Below, piece after piece: positions 34,557 through 43,822 of a stretch of 64,000 nucleotides of DNA. Source of the stretch: Schaedlerella arabinosiphila (GTDB taxonomy: Bacteria > Bacillota > Clostridia > Lachnospirales > Lachnospiraceae); the NCBI RefSeq assembly GCF_003885045.1, contig NZ_RHJS01000002.1:310001-374000 (forward strand), written 5' to 3'. A program made the translations under genes and the position numbers. The notes beneath the pieces were generated by a model. It did no database searches. It was not told the DNA's origin and saw only the letters and a program-made list of their open reading frames with translations. Each line of letters begins with the position of its first letter. The stretch's first letter is position 1.

Positions 34557-34636
34557 TGATATCAATTCCTCCTGACCTGCAGTAAGGAACTGTCCAGAAA
34601 AATCCTGCGGATGCTTTCCGGACAGCTCTTAAGAAA

Positions 34637-34663
34637 GAAACAGGAGCTTTTTGCCCCTGTTTC
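34637..34663 (-). terminator. Terminator of pckA
   Basis: On the reverse strand GAAACAGGGGC pairs with GCTCCTGTTTC around five A residues, followed by TTTCTT. A second GGACAG-type hairpin lies next to it at about 34586-34624. Confidence 0.75.
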
Positions 34664-34698
34664 CTGTAGTCTGGATCCGATCAATCTCAGATTGATAT

Positions 34699-36303
34699 TT
34701 ATAACTGAGGACCAGCAGAAACCAAAGCCTTGCCTGCGTCATTGCCCTCATATTTTGTAAAGTTCTTGATGAATCTCTGCGCCAGATCCTTTGCCTTGGT
34801 CTCCCACTCAGCAGCATCGCCGTAAGTATCACGGGGATCAAGGATGCCGGAATCTACGCCCGGAAGCTCTGTCGGAACTTCAAAGTTGAAGTACGGGATC
34901 TTCTTGGTCGGTGCTTTCAGGATATCGCCGTTTAAGATCGCATCGATGATACCGCGGGTATCCTTAATGGTGATACGCTTGCCTGTTCCGTTCCATCCGG
35001 TATTTACCAGATATGCCTTTGCGCCGTTTGCTTCCATTCTCTTCACCAGCTCTTCGCCGTACTTGGTCGGATGCAGTTCCAGGAAGGCCTGTCCGAAGCA
35101 TGCGGAGAAGGTCGGTGTAGGCTCTGTGATACCGCGCTCTGTTCCGGCAAGCTTTGCGGTAAAGCCTGACAGGAAGTAGTACTGTGTCTGTTCCGGAGTC
35201 AGGATGGATACCGGAGGAAGTACGCCGAACGCGTCTGCGGACAGGAAGATCACTTCCTTCGCTGCAGGAGCCGCGGATACCGGGCGCACGATCTTTTCAA
35301 TGTGGTCGATCGGATAGGATACACGTGTATTCTCTGTCACGCTCTTATCGTCAAAATCAATCTTGCCGTTCTCATCCAGAGTAACGTTCTCAAGCAGGGC
35401 GTTGCGCTTGATCGCATTGTAGATATCCGGCTCAGATTCTTTGTCCAGGTTGATGACCTTCGCATAGCAGCCGCCTTCGAAGTTGAAGACACCGTTGTCA
35501 TCCCAGCCGTGCTCGTCATCACCGATGAGGAGACGCTTCGGGTCTGTGGAAAGCGTTGTCTTGCCGGTTCCGGAAAGGCCGAAGAAGATAGCGGTATTCT
35601 CGCCGTTCATATCTGTATTTGCGGAGCAGTGCATGGAAGCGATGCCCTTGAGCGGCAGATAGTAGTTCATCATGGAGAACATACCCTTCTTCATCTCTCC
35701 GCCGTACCATGTATTGAGGATTACCTGCTCGCGGCTTGTGATGTTGAACATTGCCGCAGTCTCAGAGTTCAGGCCCAGCTCCTTGTAGTTCTCTACTTTC
35801 GCCTTGGAAGCGTTGTAAACAACGAAATCAGGCTCAAAGTTCGCAAGCTCTTCGTCGGTAGGCTGGATGAACATATTCTTTACGAAATGTGCCTGCCATG
35901 CCACTTCCATGATAAAACGGATCGCCATGCGGGTATCCGCATTTGTACCGCAGAAAGCGTCAATTACAAAAAGTCTCTTATTGGAAAGCTCTTTCAGAGC
36001 AAGATCCTTAACAACGGCCCATGTCTCTTCAGAAGCCGGATGGTTGTCATTTTTGTATTCGTCAGAAGTCCACCATACAGTATCTTTTGAATTTTCATCC
36101 ATTACGATAAACTTATCTTTGGGTGAACGGCCTGTATAGATACCTGTCATTACATTGACTGCACCAAGTTCACTTACCTGGCCTTTTTCAAAACCTTCCA
36201 GATCAGGTCTTGTTTCCTCTTCAAATAACATCTCATAAGAAGGATTGTGTACAATTTCTGTAGTTCCGGTAATACCATACTTACTTAAATTGAGTTCTGC
36301 CAT
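34699..36303 (-). CDS. pckA: Phosphoenolpyruvate carboxykinase (ATP)
   Basis: Interconverts oxaloacetate plus ATP with phosphoenolpyruvate plus CO2. In gut fermenters it often runs in the CO2-fixing, ATP-yielding direction as well as in gluconeogenesis. The 534 residues match the family. Seen are [32 protein letters not shown], the kinase-1 P-loop [13 protein letters not shown], the metal site [19 protein letters not shown], and the adenine region [10 protein letters not shown]. It has its own promoter and terminator. It is one of several central-carbon genes in this window (hprK, glucokinase, fbp). Confidence 0.97.
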   Translation of the reverse strand: MAELNLSKYGITGTTEIVHNPSYEMLFEEETRPDLEGFEKGQVSELGAVNVMTGIYTGRSPKDKFIVMDENSKDTVWWTSDEYKNDNHPASEETWAVVKDLALKELSNKRLFVIDAFCGTNADTRMAIRFIMEVAWQAHFVKNMFIQPTDEELANFEPDFVVYNASKAKVENYKELGLNSETAAMFNITSREQVILNTWYGGEMKKGMFSMMNYYLPLKGIASMHCSANTDMNGENTAIFFGLSGTGKTTLSTDPKRLLIGDDEHGWDDNGVFNFEGGCYAKVINLDKESEPDIYNAIKRNALLENVTLDENGKIDFDDKSVTENTRVSYPIDHIEKIVRPVSAAPAAKEVIFLSADAFGVLPPVSILTPEQTQYYFLSGFTAKLAGTERGITEPTPTFSACFGQAFLELHPTKYGEELVKRMEANGAKAYLVNTGWNGTGKRITIKDTRGIIDAILNGDILKAPTKKIPYFNFEVPTELPGVDSGILDPRDTYGDAAEWETKAKDLAQRFIKNFTKYEGNDAGKALVSAGPQL

Positions 36304-36393
36304 CTTAATTTAACCTCTCTTCTTCAATATTTGTCTGCATATACAGGAGATCGCAACCTTTCGCCTGCAAAGTGGACATTCGTTCAATAACAT

Positions 36394-36421
36394 ATTATAC
36401 ATATTCAAGCGATAAAATCAA
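36394..36421 (-). promoter_or_regulatory. Promoter of pckA
   Basis: On the reverse strand -35 TTGATT (36416-36421) and a perfect -10 TATAAT (36394-36399) are 16 bp apart, giving a leader of about 85 bases. Confidence 0.7.
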
Positions 36422-36561
36422 TAACAATTCTCCAAAATTTTTCAATTCCTCACAGAAATATATGGTTTTATATGGAAAAAGATTGTACTTTCAGAACAGG
36501 TATACGAAAAACCCGCCGACGACGCGGATTCAGGAAAATTCGGAGAAGTATTCTATAGAAT

Positions 36562-36588
36562 AAAAAAGCAGGTGATCAAGTCACCTGC
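36562..36588 (-). terminator. Terminator overlapping the end of the XRE gene
   Basis: On the reverse strand GCAGGTGA pairs with TCACCTGC around five bases, followed by six T residues. The 5' arm contains the stop codon of the XRE gene. Confidence 0.8.
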
Positions 36589-36970
36589 CCTGCTGGTTCA
36601 TCTGGTTCAGTACATACGCGATCAGATGCTGGCGTTCCCACTCGGCGCAGCGGTATTCCAGTACGAATTGGATCTCCTCATCCGTCAGATAAAGAATATC
36701 CTCGGAATTGCGCCTGTAGCATATATGGTAAGGCGACTGCGCTTCCCGGTACTCATCCGGGGAAAACGGCTGCCGTACCAGTTGGTCCAGCGTGATGGAA
36801 TAGACCTCGCAGAGCCGGGTCAGAAGATCCAGGTCCGGATCTCTCTTTCCGGTCTCGTAATTGGAGTATGCCTGACGGGAGATGCTGATTCTGTCGGCCA
36901 GCGCCTGCTGGGTAAAGTCGTACGCTTCCCGATATCTTCTTAAATTATACGCAAGCTGTAAATTAGCCAC
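36581..36970 (-). CDS. XRE-family transcriptional regulator
   Basis: A 129-residue regulator with an N-terminal HTH (about 5-62: AYNLRRYREAYDFTQQALAD, then ISISRQAYSNYETGKRDPDLDLLTRL). A short C-terminal part (FSPDEYREAQSP, YLTDEEIQFVLEYR) is of unknown role. The GTG at 36970 is preferred because GGAGG lies six bases before it; an ATG five codons further upstream overlaps that site. It stands alone between pckA and the CYTH gene. Targets are not evident. Confidence 0.8.
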   Translation of the reverse strand: MANLQLAYNLRRYREAYDFTQQALADRISISRQAYSNYETGKRDPDLDLLTRLCEVYSITLDQLVRQPFSPDEYREAQSPYHICYRRNSEDILYLTDEEIQFVLEYRCAEWERQHLIAYVLNQMNQQGR

Positions 36971-37161
36971 GGTGCACCTCCGCATATGGGGGAAATAATC
37001 CCGGAATTACTAAAACAAATGTCAAAAAATGTAATTTGCATTTTGATTATAGCAGTTATATCCATAATACGGGTTATTATGCAACAGAACAAAGAAAATA
37101 TTCGGCATGTAAACAAAGGGTTGCGTGTGAGCGCAGATTAAAAAAGGGTGTCTGACTAGAC

Positions 37162-37611
37162 TTAAAGCTTGCTCAGCGTACTGTTCTGGTACCGGGCGGA
37201 ACAGGTGACGTCTTCTCCGAACCAGCTTGGAGGCTGGAACGCGTTGGCGGAATCCTCATCCGGAAATTCCACTTCGGCAAAGATCGTCCCCTCCAGAAAT
37301 CCGGAGAAAAAGTCCAGTTCGATATGGAGACCGTTTTCCAGGGGGATGACATACCGGTTCTTGGTGATGAGATGCCCGTCCACCTTTCCGATCATGTGGG
37401 AGTATGCCTCAGGGGTCAGTGGAAGGTTGTATTCTTCCCGGACCATAAGGCCCTTGGACTTGTAAGTGAGGTAATAGTCGTCATTGTCGCGCCGAATCCG
37501 CACGACAGGTTCGGTGCAGAGGTAGCCCTGTTCAATCCGGCGGCAGGGATAGTCCGTCGGATCAAAGGGGATCTTTGACCGTTCGATGAGATATTTGCGT
37601 TCGATTTCCAT
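37162..37611 (-). CDS. CYTH domain protein (triphosphate tunnel metalloenzyme family)
   Basis: A 149-residue protein with the defining MEIERKYLIE start (ExExK motif), then RIEQGYLC, VVRIRRDNDDYYLTYKSKG, and HIELDFFSGFLEGTIFAEVEFPDEDSANAF. These residues line a cationic tunnel that binds triphosphates. Bacterial members include inorganic triphosphatases, some adenylate cyclases and thiamine triphosphatases; this short stand-alone form is most likely a triphosphatase of unknown substrate. AAGGAGG precedes the ATG at 37611. Confidence 0.88.
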   Translation of the reverse strand: MEIERKYLIERSKIPFDPTDYPCRRIEQGYLCTEPVVRIRRDNDDYYLTYKSKGLMVREEYNLPLTPEAYSHMIGKVDGHLITKNRYVIPLENGLHIELDFFSGFLEGTIFAEVEFPDEDSANAFQPPSWFGEDVTCSARYQNSTLSKL

Positions 37612-37843
37612 GGATGTCCTCCTTATTAAGATGTTTTTTTTACAAAGCAATGCGCTGGATGGACAGATCCGCCCGGCGGCAGGAGCTTTTACGCTTTTAC
37701 CTATCATAATACGTCCGGGGAAAAAAGTAAACGCCGATTGCATTTTTTTGGGGCTTCTGGTAAACTGAAGCTGTTGTTCACAACTGCGGTGTTCACGGCA
37801 GCAAACTGAAAAGAGATTATATTCAGGAAGGAATCAAAAGACG

Positions 37844-38191
37844 ATGGATGAAAGTGTTTTTGGCTTTGTCAGTATTATGGCGTTTGGCTGCGGGATCTAC
37901 GGGCTCTATGCGTATATCCGGATGAAAATGGACGGGCATATCAATGAGACCCTGCTCCTTGGAAAGAAGTATTCGGAGCATATGTGCAAGAATAAAGAGG
38001 AATTTGTGAAAAAGGCGCTGCCGGCGGTGCTGGTATTCGGGATCGTGACGACGGCCTACGGGGTAATCGATATGATCCACTGCTACGTGAAGCCCATTCA
38101 GGCCGTGGATTCTGCGGGCCTGGTGATCTTCCTGGGCATGCTCGTATGGTATATGGTCTATACGACAAAATTAAAAAACAAATATTTTTAA
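37844..38191 (+). CDS. Small membrane protein of unknown function
   Basis: A 115-residue protein with three predicted helices (about 5-25, 60-82 and 88-107). A cytoplasmic loop contains GKKYSEHMCKNKEEFVKKALP. I do not recognise the family. AGGAAGGAA lies upstream of the ATG. It converges on the DUF5721 gene, sharing a bidirectional terminator. Coding potential looks real from length, ribosome site and hydrophobic pattern. Confidence 0.65.
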   Translation: MDESVFGFVSIMAFGCGIYGLYAYIRMKMDGHINETLLLGKKYSEHMCKNKEEFVKKALPAVLVFGIVTTAYGVIDMIHCYVKPIQAVDSAGLVIFLGMLVWYMVYTTKLKNKYF

Positions 38192-38197
38192 CGGGAG

Positions 38198-38219
38198 CCT
38201 GGCAGTTTATTCTGCCAGG
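38198..38219. terminator. Bidirectional terminator between convergent genes
   Basis: CCTGGCAG pairs perfectly with CTGCCAGG around six bases. It overlaps the stop region of the reverse-strand DUF5721 gene, whose transcript would end in T-rich DNA. Confidence 0.6.
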
Positions 38220-38692
38220 TCAAAGGCAAGTCCTTTCTGATCAAAGAATCTGGGGACCATGGCATCCCATTCCCGTTCCAGGGATTTGTCCATGGAAAAG
38301 GCTTTCAGGGAGGTTCCGGTGACGCATTGAAGGCCGGCGCCGTCAAACCGGATGTTGAGATACAGCCCCTGAACGTCGGATACATGAAAATCCAGGCTTT
38401 TCTGCTCGATCAGCCGGGCGGTATTTTCCGGGGACAGGCTGAAAACAAAGCGGAAGCTCAAAGGAGTCCGCTTCCCCTTGATTATGGAAAAACACAATTC
38501 ACGCAATTGCTTCCAGGAGGCATAATCGCCTTCCGGAGAGTCCTCATAAAAGTCTTTCTGTATGAAACCGTCTATGGTGAATGTATTGAATGTCACAACC
38601 TCCCCTTCTATAAATAAAAAATTGTCAAAGGTGTCTGACAGCAGAAGCTGGGTCATGAAATTTTTGGTATTTTTTAACTTCAGCGCGATCAT
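38207..38692 (-). CDS. DUF5721 family protein
   Basis: A 161-residue soluble protein. The start IALKLKNTKNFMTQLLLSDTFDNFL and the following FNTFTIDGFIQKDFY recall DUF5721, a family I associate with Lachnospiraceae and relatives. SWKQLRELCFSIIKGKRTP follows and the C-terminal part has LYLNIRFDGAGLQCVTGTSLKAF. No catalytic motif or membrane segment is visible. Function unknown. Confidence 0.7.
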   Translation of the reverse strand: MIALKLKNTKNFMTQLLLSDTFDNFLFIEGEVVTFNTFTIDGFIQKDFYEDSPEGDYASWKQLRELCFSIIKGKRTPLSFRFVFSLSPENTARLIEQKSLDFHVSDVQGLYLNIRFDGAGLQCVTGTSLKAFSMDKSLEREWDAMVPRFFDQKGLAFDLAE

Positions 38693-38820
38693 AATTCGTG
38701 CCCTCCAATCATTGGGAATCCTGTGGTTTTACTGGCCTGGGGCCGTGCAGTACGGCGCATGGCAAAGATCCGGGACATCTCTATTCTATCACAAAAATCT
38801 TATGTAGTGAACCAGAGACG

Positions 38821-38849
38821 TTGACTTTTCATAGGAAAAAACGTATTAT
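38821..38849 (+). promoter_or_regulatory. Promoter of the O-acetylation operon
   Basis: -35 TTGACT (38821-38826) and -10 TATTAT (38844-38849) are separated by 17 bp, a near-consensus sigma-A promoter just before the SGNH hydrolase gene. Confidence 0.75.
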
Positions 38850-38968
38850 ATTACTTATACTCTGAAGGGGGGCCTGCAAAAATGCCCCTCCTGGGGCCTA
38901 CGCGGCGCTGTATGCCGTATGCAAAAAAGCCCCGTCAAACACAAATGAGAGAGGTACGAGAAAGAACA

Positions 38969-39727
38969 TTGGATAATAAAAGTAAAAGAATCATGGTCAT
39001 TGCGGGCACGGCTTTCGCGGCCGCGCTTATTGTGATCATTATAGCGGTTGAGGCGGTGGGGGATCTGACCAGGAAAAAGGTGGATACCTCGGAGGGGCTG
39101 CAGATCATAGAACATGCGGAAGCAGCGAAAGTCACCGCAATCGAGACGAAGATACAGAATCTGGAGGAACAGGAGAAAAAGGAAGAGGAGGCGGAAGACA
39201 CCCGCAGCATCAAAGAGATATTTACCAGTGCGGTCGTGATGGGGGATTCGATTACGGCCGGATTTTCGGAGTACGACATATTGAACGCGTCCAGCGTTGT
39301 GGCGGAGATCGGAGCCGGGCTTGATGGGCTGGGAGAACAGATCAAAAAGCTGAAAGAGATCAATCCGCAGGTGGTATTTTTATCCTATGGGATGAACGAT
39401 ATCCTTTCCACCCAGGGAGATACGGATCTCTTCATCGAGAATTACAAATCCGTGATCAAGGAGCTTCAGAAAGAGGTGCCCAATACAAAGATCTTTGTCA
39501 ACTCCATTTTCCCGGTGTCCAGACAGGAACGGGAACGGGAGCCGGCATTTCAGCAGCTTGACGAGTACAACAAGGTTCTGCGGGAGATGTGCGATAAACA
39601 GCAGATCGCGTATGTAGACAATACGGAGCTGGTCTCTGAGCAGTACTATGAAGAGGACGGAGTCCATTTTAAACCGGATTTTTACCCGATATGGGCAAAG
39701 CGGATGGCGGAGGTGGCTTCATTATGA
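38969..39727 (+). CDS. Membrane-anchored SGNH/GDSL hydrolase
   Basis: Predicted extracellular esterase or acetyltransferase-like protein tethered by one N-terminal helix (about residues 9-31 with this start). A coiled-coil stretch rich in E and K follows, then the SGNH domain. Block I is VVMGDSITAGF (catalytic Ser), block II has a Gly in the EIGAGLDG region, block III is LSYGMNDI, and block V is DGVHFKPDFY (Asp and His). The start is uncertain: TTG 38969, ATG 38945 and ATG 38882 are all in frame; the first gives the most usual anchor. It begins a four-gene operon with DUF4358, MBOAT and DHHW proteins, pointing to acetyl group handling on a surface polymer. Confidence 0.85.
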   Translation: MDNKSKRIMVIAGTAFAAALIVIIIAVEAVGDLTRKKVDTSEGLQIIEHAEAAKVTAIETKIQNLEEQEKKEEEAEDTRSIKEIFTSAVVMGDSITAGFSEYDILNASSVVAEIGAGLDGLGEQIKKLKEINPQVVFLSYGMNDILSTQGDTDLFIENYKSVIKELQKEVPNTKIFVNSIFPVSRQEREREPAFQQLDEYNKVLREMCDKQQIAYVDNTELVSEQYYEEDGVHFKPDFYPIWAKRMAEVASL

Positions 39728-40320
39728 CAGAGAGACAGGAAGCGTATTATGGAGAAGAATACGAAAACGGCTATTATGAGGAAGGTTATGAAGAGAACTA
39801 CGGCGGGGACTACGGGGAGTATGAGAACGCTCCCAGGGAAACCCCTTCATTCAGCAAAGCAGGGGTCATGAAGTGGGGAGCGGCATTTCTGATTCTAGTG
39901 TATATCGCGCTGCTGCTGATCTATACCAGCGGGAGCACGAAGCCTTTTGAGGAAGTGGCCGCATCCGTGGAGACGCTCATAGATAAGGAAAACCTTGTCA
40001 AACAGGATGCGCAGGCTTTGAAGCGGTATTATGGGCTGAACAGCGCGGACTACGAGGGCGTCCTGTTTTATTCCGCCGAGTTCAGCATTTCGGCCCAGGA
40101 AGTGCTGCTGATCGAGGTCAAAACAGAGCAGCAGGTGCAGGAGGTCCGGGATGCCGTGGAGGAGCGTTTGGAAAGCCGGAAGAATACCTTTGAGGGATAT
40201 GCGCCGGAGCAGGCGCAGCTAATCAAGCAGGCGCAGACCCAGGTGAGGGGGAAGTTTGTCTTTATGGCCGTTTCACCGGAAGCGGAAGCCTATGCCGCCG
40301 CATTTACAAAGGGCCTGTAG
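39724..40320 (+). CDS. DUF4358 domain protein
   Basis: A 198-residue protein overlapping the SGNH gene by four bases (ATGA), with GGAGG upstream. The first 45 residues are Tyr/Glu/Gly-rich (repeats like EEGYEENYGGDYGEYE), followed by a membrane helix (about 50-70). An extracytoplasmic DUF4358 domain follows, with RYYGLNSADYEGVLFYS, EVLLIEVKTEQQVQEVRDAVEERLESRK and FEGYAPEQAQLIKQAQ. DUF4358 proteins are often found beside MBOAT/DHHW acetylation genes. Exact function unknown; probably an accessory of the acetylation machinery. Confidence 0.82.
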   Translation: MTERQEAYYGEEYENGYYEEGYEENYGGDYGEYENAPRETPSFSKAGVMKWGAAFLILVYIALLLIYTSGSTKPFEEVAASVETLIDKENLVKQDAQALKRYYGLNSADYEGVLFYSAEFSISAQEVLLIEVKTEQQVQEVRDAVEERLESRKNTFEGYAPEQAQLIKQAQTQVRGKFVFMAVSPEAEAYAAAFTKGL

Positions 40321-40345
40321 ACCGGGCTGGGAAGAGGATATTTGA

Positions 40346-41758
40346 ATGCTGTTTAGTAGTATAACGTTTTTGTTTATGTTTCTGCCTGTTACACTGGCAG
40401 TTTATTATCTGGCAGCCCCGCAGATGAGGAATCTGGTGATGCTGGCGGCCAGTCTGTTTTTTTATGCCTGGGGAGAACCGGTCTATATCATCCTGATGCT
40501 GCTGTCGATCCTCATGAATTATTACTGCGGGCTGGATATCGACGGAAAACGGGAAAACCCGCAGTTTGCCAGACGGAGCCTGGTTTTTGGGGTTTTGGCC
40601 AATGTGGCGGTGCTGGCGTTTTTTAAATATTACGGCCTTGTGATGGAGACTGTGAACGGGGTGTTTCCCGTGGATATTCCTTACAGGGTGCTCCCCCTGC
40701 CCATCGGGATCTCTTTTTACACATTCCAGGCGCTGTCCTACATCATAGATGTGTACCGGGGGGAAGTCAGGGCGCAGAAGAAGCTGATTCACTTTTCCTT
40801 ATATATATGTATGTTTCCCCAGCTCATCGCGGGACCCATCGTCCGGTATATCGATATTGAGGAGCAGTTGATGCAGCGCAGCTTCGGCATTGTAAAATTT
40901 GGGCGGGGCGCCATGTTCTTTATCCGGGGGCTGGCGAAAAAAGTGGTCATCGCCAATTCCATCGGATCTGTCTATGAGGAGGTGACCCGGCTTCCGGTAG
41001 GGACGGTTTCCGTGCTGACAGCCTGGGTCGGATGCATTGCCTACGCCTTCCAGATTTATTTTGACTTCAGCGGATATTCGGATATGGCGGTGGGCCTTGG
41101 AAAAATGTTCGGATTTGAATTTCGCAGGAACTTCCATTATCCGTATGTGTCCAAAAGTATCACGGAGTTCTGGCGCAGATGGCACATATCCTTAAGCACC
41201 TGGTTCCGGGAGTATGTGTACATTCCGCTGGGTGGAAACCGCTGCAGCGGGCAGCGCAATATGCTGAACCTGATCCTTGTCTGGGCTCTGACCGGATTGT
41301 GGCACGGGGCGGAGTGGAACTTTCTGCTGTGGGGCTTGTACTACGGCGCTCTGCTTATCTTGGAAAAATTTGTCTGGGGTACGCTGATGGAACGGCTTCC
41401 GGGATTCGTCCAGCATATTTATGCATTTGTCCTGGTGATGGTGGGGTGGGTATTTTTCTTCAGCCCCAGTCTTGGAGCCGCGCTGGATCACATCGGAATG
41501 ATGTTCGGCATGGGCGCCAGCGCACTGGCGGACCGGCAGGCTGTATTTCTCCTGACGACCCACTGGCTTTTGTTTGTGCTGTGCATTCTCGGCTCCTCCT
41601 CCAGGGGATGGTCCCTTTTGTGCGCCTTTACGGAATCCTACAAAAAAGGACGGACCCAGAGGATCATGTCCTGCGTGGTATATATGGGGATGTTCCTGGT
41701 AAGCGTGGCATTTCTGGTGACGGAAACCTTTAACCCGTTTTTATATTTCCGTTTTTAG
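40346..41758 (+). CDS. MBOAT family O-acyltransferase (AlgI-like)
   Basis: A 470-residue membrane-bound O-acyltransferase that passes acetyl groups across the membrane for transfer to a surface polysaccharide. Multiple helices are seen, with LLPIGISFYTFQALSYIIDVYRG-like DltB/AlgI hallmarks and WRRWHISLSTWFREYVYIPLGG. The active-site His is in GLWHGAEWNFLLWG. The gene lies 25 bases after the DUF4358 gene and six before the DHHW gene. AlgI homologues work with AlgJ/AlgX-like SGNH partners, which the next gene supplies. The polymer acetylated cannot be identified here. Confidence 0.93.
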   Translation: MLFSSITFLFMFLPVTLAVYYLAAPQMRNLVMLAASLFFYAWGEPVYIILMLLSILMNYYCGLDIDGKRENPQFARRSLVFGVLANVAVLAFFKYYGLVMETVNGVFPVDIPYRVLPLPIGISFYTFQALSYIIDVYRGEVRAQKKLIHFSLYICMFPQLIAGPIVRYIDIEEQLMQRSFGIVKFGRGAMFFIRGLAKKVVIANSIGSVYEEVTRLPVGTVSVLTAWVGCIAYAFQIYFDFSGYSDMAVGLGKMFGFEFRRNFHYPYVSKSITEFWRRWHISLSTWFREYVYIPLGGNRCSGQRNMLNLILVWALTGLWHGAEWNFLLWGLYYGALLILEKFVWGTLMERLPGFVQHIYAFVLVMVGWVFFFSPSLGAALDHIGMMFGMGASALADRQAVFLLTTHWLLFVLCILGSSSRGWSLLCAFTESYKKGRTQRIMSCVVYMGMFLVSVAFLVTETFNPFLYFRF

Positions 41759-41764
41759 GAAGGA

Positions 41765-42928
41765 ATGGAAAATATGCGGAATCATAGAAGATTGAGAAGA
41801 ATTGAAGGGACGGTAGGAAAAGTATTCATCCTCTGCATGATTGTCTTTTTCCTGCTGAACCTGATCATATCGGACAAGGAGATGTCCGAGGAGGAGAACC
41901 GGATGCTTGCCCGTATGCCGAAAGTGACCTGGAGCAGCATCGTATCCGGGGATTTTATGACAAAATACGAATCCTACCTGTCGGATCAGTTTCCGGGGAG
42001 GAATATTTGGCGGAGCATAAAAGTGAGCTTGAGCGGCATTGGAGGAAGCAGGAAGGAAGGCGACGTACTGATCGGAAAGGACGATTATCTGATGGAGGAG
42101 ATCGCGGTGCCGGATCAGGAAACGCTGATGGAAAATCTGGAAGCGATCCGGCAGTTTGAGAACCGGAGCCGGGACGTCCAGATGTATATGCTGCTGGTGC
42201 CCAATGCGGCATGCATTCTAAGCGAACGCCTTCCGGCCTTTGCAACGGTATCCGACCAGAGCCGGATGTTCGCCCAGGTGAAGCGTGAGCTGGGGGAGGA
42301 CGTGGAGTGGCTGGATGCCTCCGCCGCGCTGAAAAAGCACGCGGGGGAAAAGATCTACTATAAGACAGACCACCACTGGACCAGCCTGGGGGCCTTCTAT
42401 ACATTCAGCCAGGTGGCGGAGCAGATGAAGATCAAGACGGACGTGTCCAGCAGTTTTGTCTCCTATCCGGTGTCCACCACCTTTAACGGGATGCTGGCCG
42501 CGAAAAGCGGATGCAGGCTGAATGTGAAGGAAGAGATCTATATTTATGTTCCCAGGGATACGGACAACGATGTGGTGGTAAACTATGTGGATGAGCAGCG
42601 CAAGACCGCTTCGCTGTATGATTCGTCGAAGCTGAAAACGCGGGATCAGTATGCGGTCTTCCTGGGGGAAAATACTTCCGTGGTGGACATCAAGACCGTG
42701 TCGGAGAGCCAGCGGAGGCTGCTGCTTGTGAAGGACTCCTATGCCAACAGCTTTGTGCCGTTTCTGACACCCTATTTCCGGGAGATCGTGCTGGTGGACC
42801 CCAGATATTACAGCGGAACGATCGAAGAGATCATGGACACTTACCGGATTACCGATGTGATGTTTCTCTACAGCGGCAATACCTTTTTCCAGGACAACAA
42901 TCTTAAAGGCGTGCTCAGCGGGGAGTGA
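41765..42928 (+). CDS. DHHW family protein (AlgJ/AlgX-like acetyltransferase partner)
   Basis: A 387-residue protein with one N-terminal membrane helix (about 17-36) and an extracytoplasmic SGNH-like domain. The name-giving motif is in YYKTDHHWTSLGAFYTF (Asp and His). A late segment, RRLLLVKDSYANSFVPFLTPYF, supplies the catalytic Ser in an AlgX-like order, preceded by LLVPNAACIL. It probably receives acetyl groups from the MBOAT protein encoded just upstream and transfers them to a surface glycan. rluF-like follows after seven bases, perhaps by read-through. Confidence 0.88.
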   Translation: MENMRNHRRLRRIEGTVGKVFILCMIVFFLLNLIISDKEMSEEENRMLARMPKVTWSSIVSGDFMTKYESYLSDQFPGRNIWRSIKVSLSGIGGSRKEGDVLIGKDDYLMEEIAVPDQETLMENLEAIRQFENRSRDVQMYMLLVPNAACILSERLPAFATVSDQSRMFAQVKRELGEDVEWLDASAALKKHAGEKIYYKTDHHWTSLGAFYTFSQVAEQMKIKTDVSSSFVSYPVSTTFNGMLAAKSGCRLNVKEEIYIYVPRDTDNDVVVNYVDEQRKTASLYDSSKLKTRDQYAVFLGENTSVVDIKTVSESQRRLLLVKDSYANSFVPFLTPYFREIVLVDPRYYSGTIEEIMDTYRITDVMFLYSGNTFFQDNNLKGVLSGE

Positions 42929-42935
42929 GAGGAAG

Positions 42936-43700
42936 ATGGGCAATCAGATCCAAAAGGAATATCAGCAGAAGAAGGAGCCTGTCCGGCTGAACAAATACCT
43001 CAGCGAGGCCGGCGTGTGCTCCAGAAGAGAGGCGGACCGGCTCATTGCCTCCGGCAGGGTCACGGTGGACGGCCGCCCGGGGGAAACCGGAATGAAGGTC
43101 TATCCCGGGCAGAAGGTATGCGTCGGGAAAAAAGCCGTTTCCCGGCAGGAGGAGATGGTCGTGCTGGCGGTCAACAAGCCGGCGGGCATTGTCTGCACCG
43201 AGGAGAGGAGGGAGCGCAGCAGTATCATCCGTTTCCTGGATTATCCGGTGCGCATCACCTACGTGGGAAGGCTGGACAAGGATTCCCGGGGCCTTCTTCT
43301 GATGACCAACAACGGGGACATCATCAATAAGATCATGCGGGCCGTGAACCGGCATGAGAAGGAATATAAAGTGACGGTGGATCGGGCCGTGACGGAGGAC
43401 TTTCTGGAGCAGATGGCAGGGGGCGTGCCGATCCTGGATACGGTGACCAGGCCCTGCCGGGTGCAGAAGATCGGAAAATATACGTTTTCCATTATCCTGA
43501 CCCAGGGGATGAACCGGCAGATTCGGCGGATGTGCGAGGCTCTGGGCTATCAGGTGAAGGATCTGGTGCGCACGAGAATCGTAAACATCGAATTGGGAAA
43601 CCTAAAGGAAGGGGAGTACCGCAGGGTAAGCGACGGGGAACTGGATGAACTGTACGAACGGATTCGGGATTCCTCCAATGTCCCGGAGCGGGAGACTTAA
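42936..43700 (+). CDS. rluF: RluF-type 23S rRNA pseudouridine synthase
   Basis: A 254-residue pseudouridine synthase of the RsuA/RluB/E/F group. An S4 RNA-binding domain (about 17-65: VRLNKYLSEAGVCSRREADRLIASGRVTVDG) is followed by the catalytic domain with VNKPAGIVCT. The active Asp is in YVGRLDKDSRGLLLMTNNGD, and the substrate loop TQGMNRQIRRMCEALGYQV resembles RluF, which modifies U2604. It could be another member of this group; RluF is the best fit from the GMNRQIRRM motif. The gene sits between the acetylation operon and ligA. Confidence 0.87.
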   Translation: MGNQIQKEYQQKKEPVRLNKYLSEAGVCSRREADRLIASGRVTVDGRPGETGMKVYPGQKVCVGKKAVSRQEEMVVLAVNKPAGIVCTEERRERSSIIRFLDYPVRITYVGRLDKDSRGLLLMTNNGDIINKIMRAVNRHEKEYKVTVDRAVTEDFLEQMAGGVPILDTVTRPCRVQKIGKYTFSIILTQGMNRQIRRMCEALGYQVKDLVRTRIVNIELGNLKEGEYRRVSDGELDELYERIRDSSNVPERET

Positions 43701-43822
43701 AAAAGTACGGCAGGAAGTAAAGCCGGGCATGTTTTTTTTGCGGCCGCGGAGCGAATGGGAGCAAAGCCGTGGGAAAACCGGCCGGCAGAATCGAAAATAA
43801 ATCGGAACAGGAGCGGGATGTT

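Noticed and set aside
37162..37743. Extended start of the CYTH protein
   Set aside because: The ExExK motif must be at the N-terminus, and AAGGAGG precedes the ATG at 37611; the upstream codons are leader.
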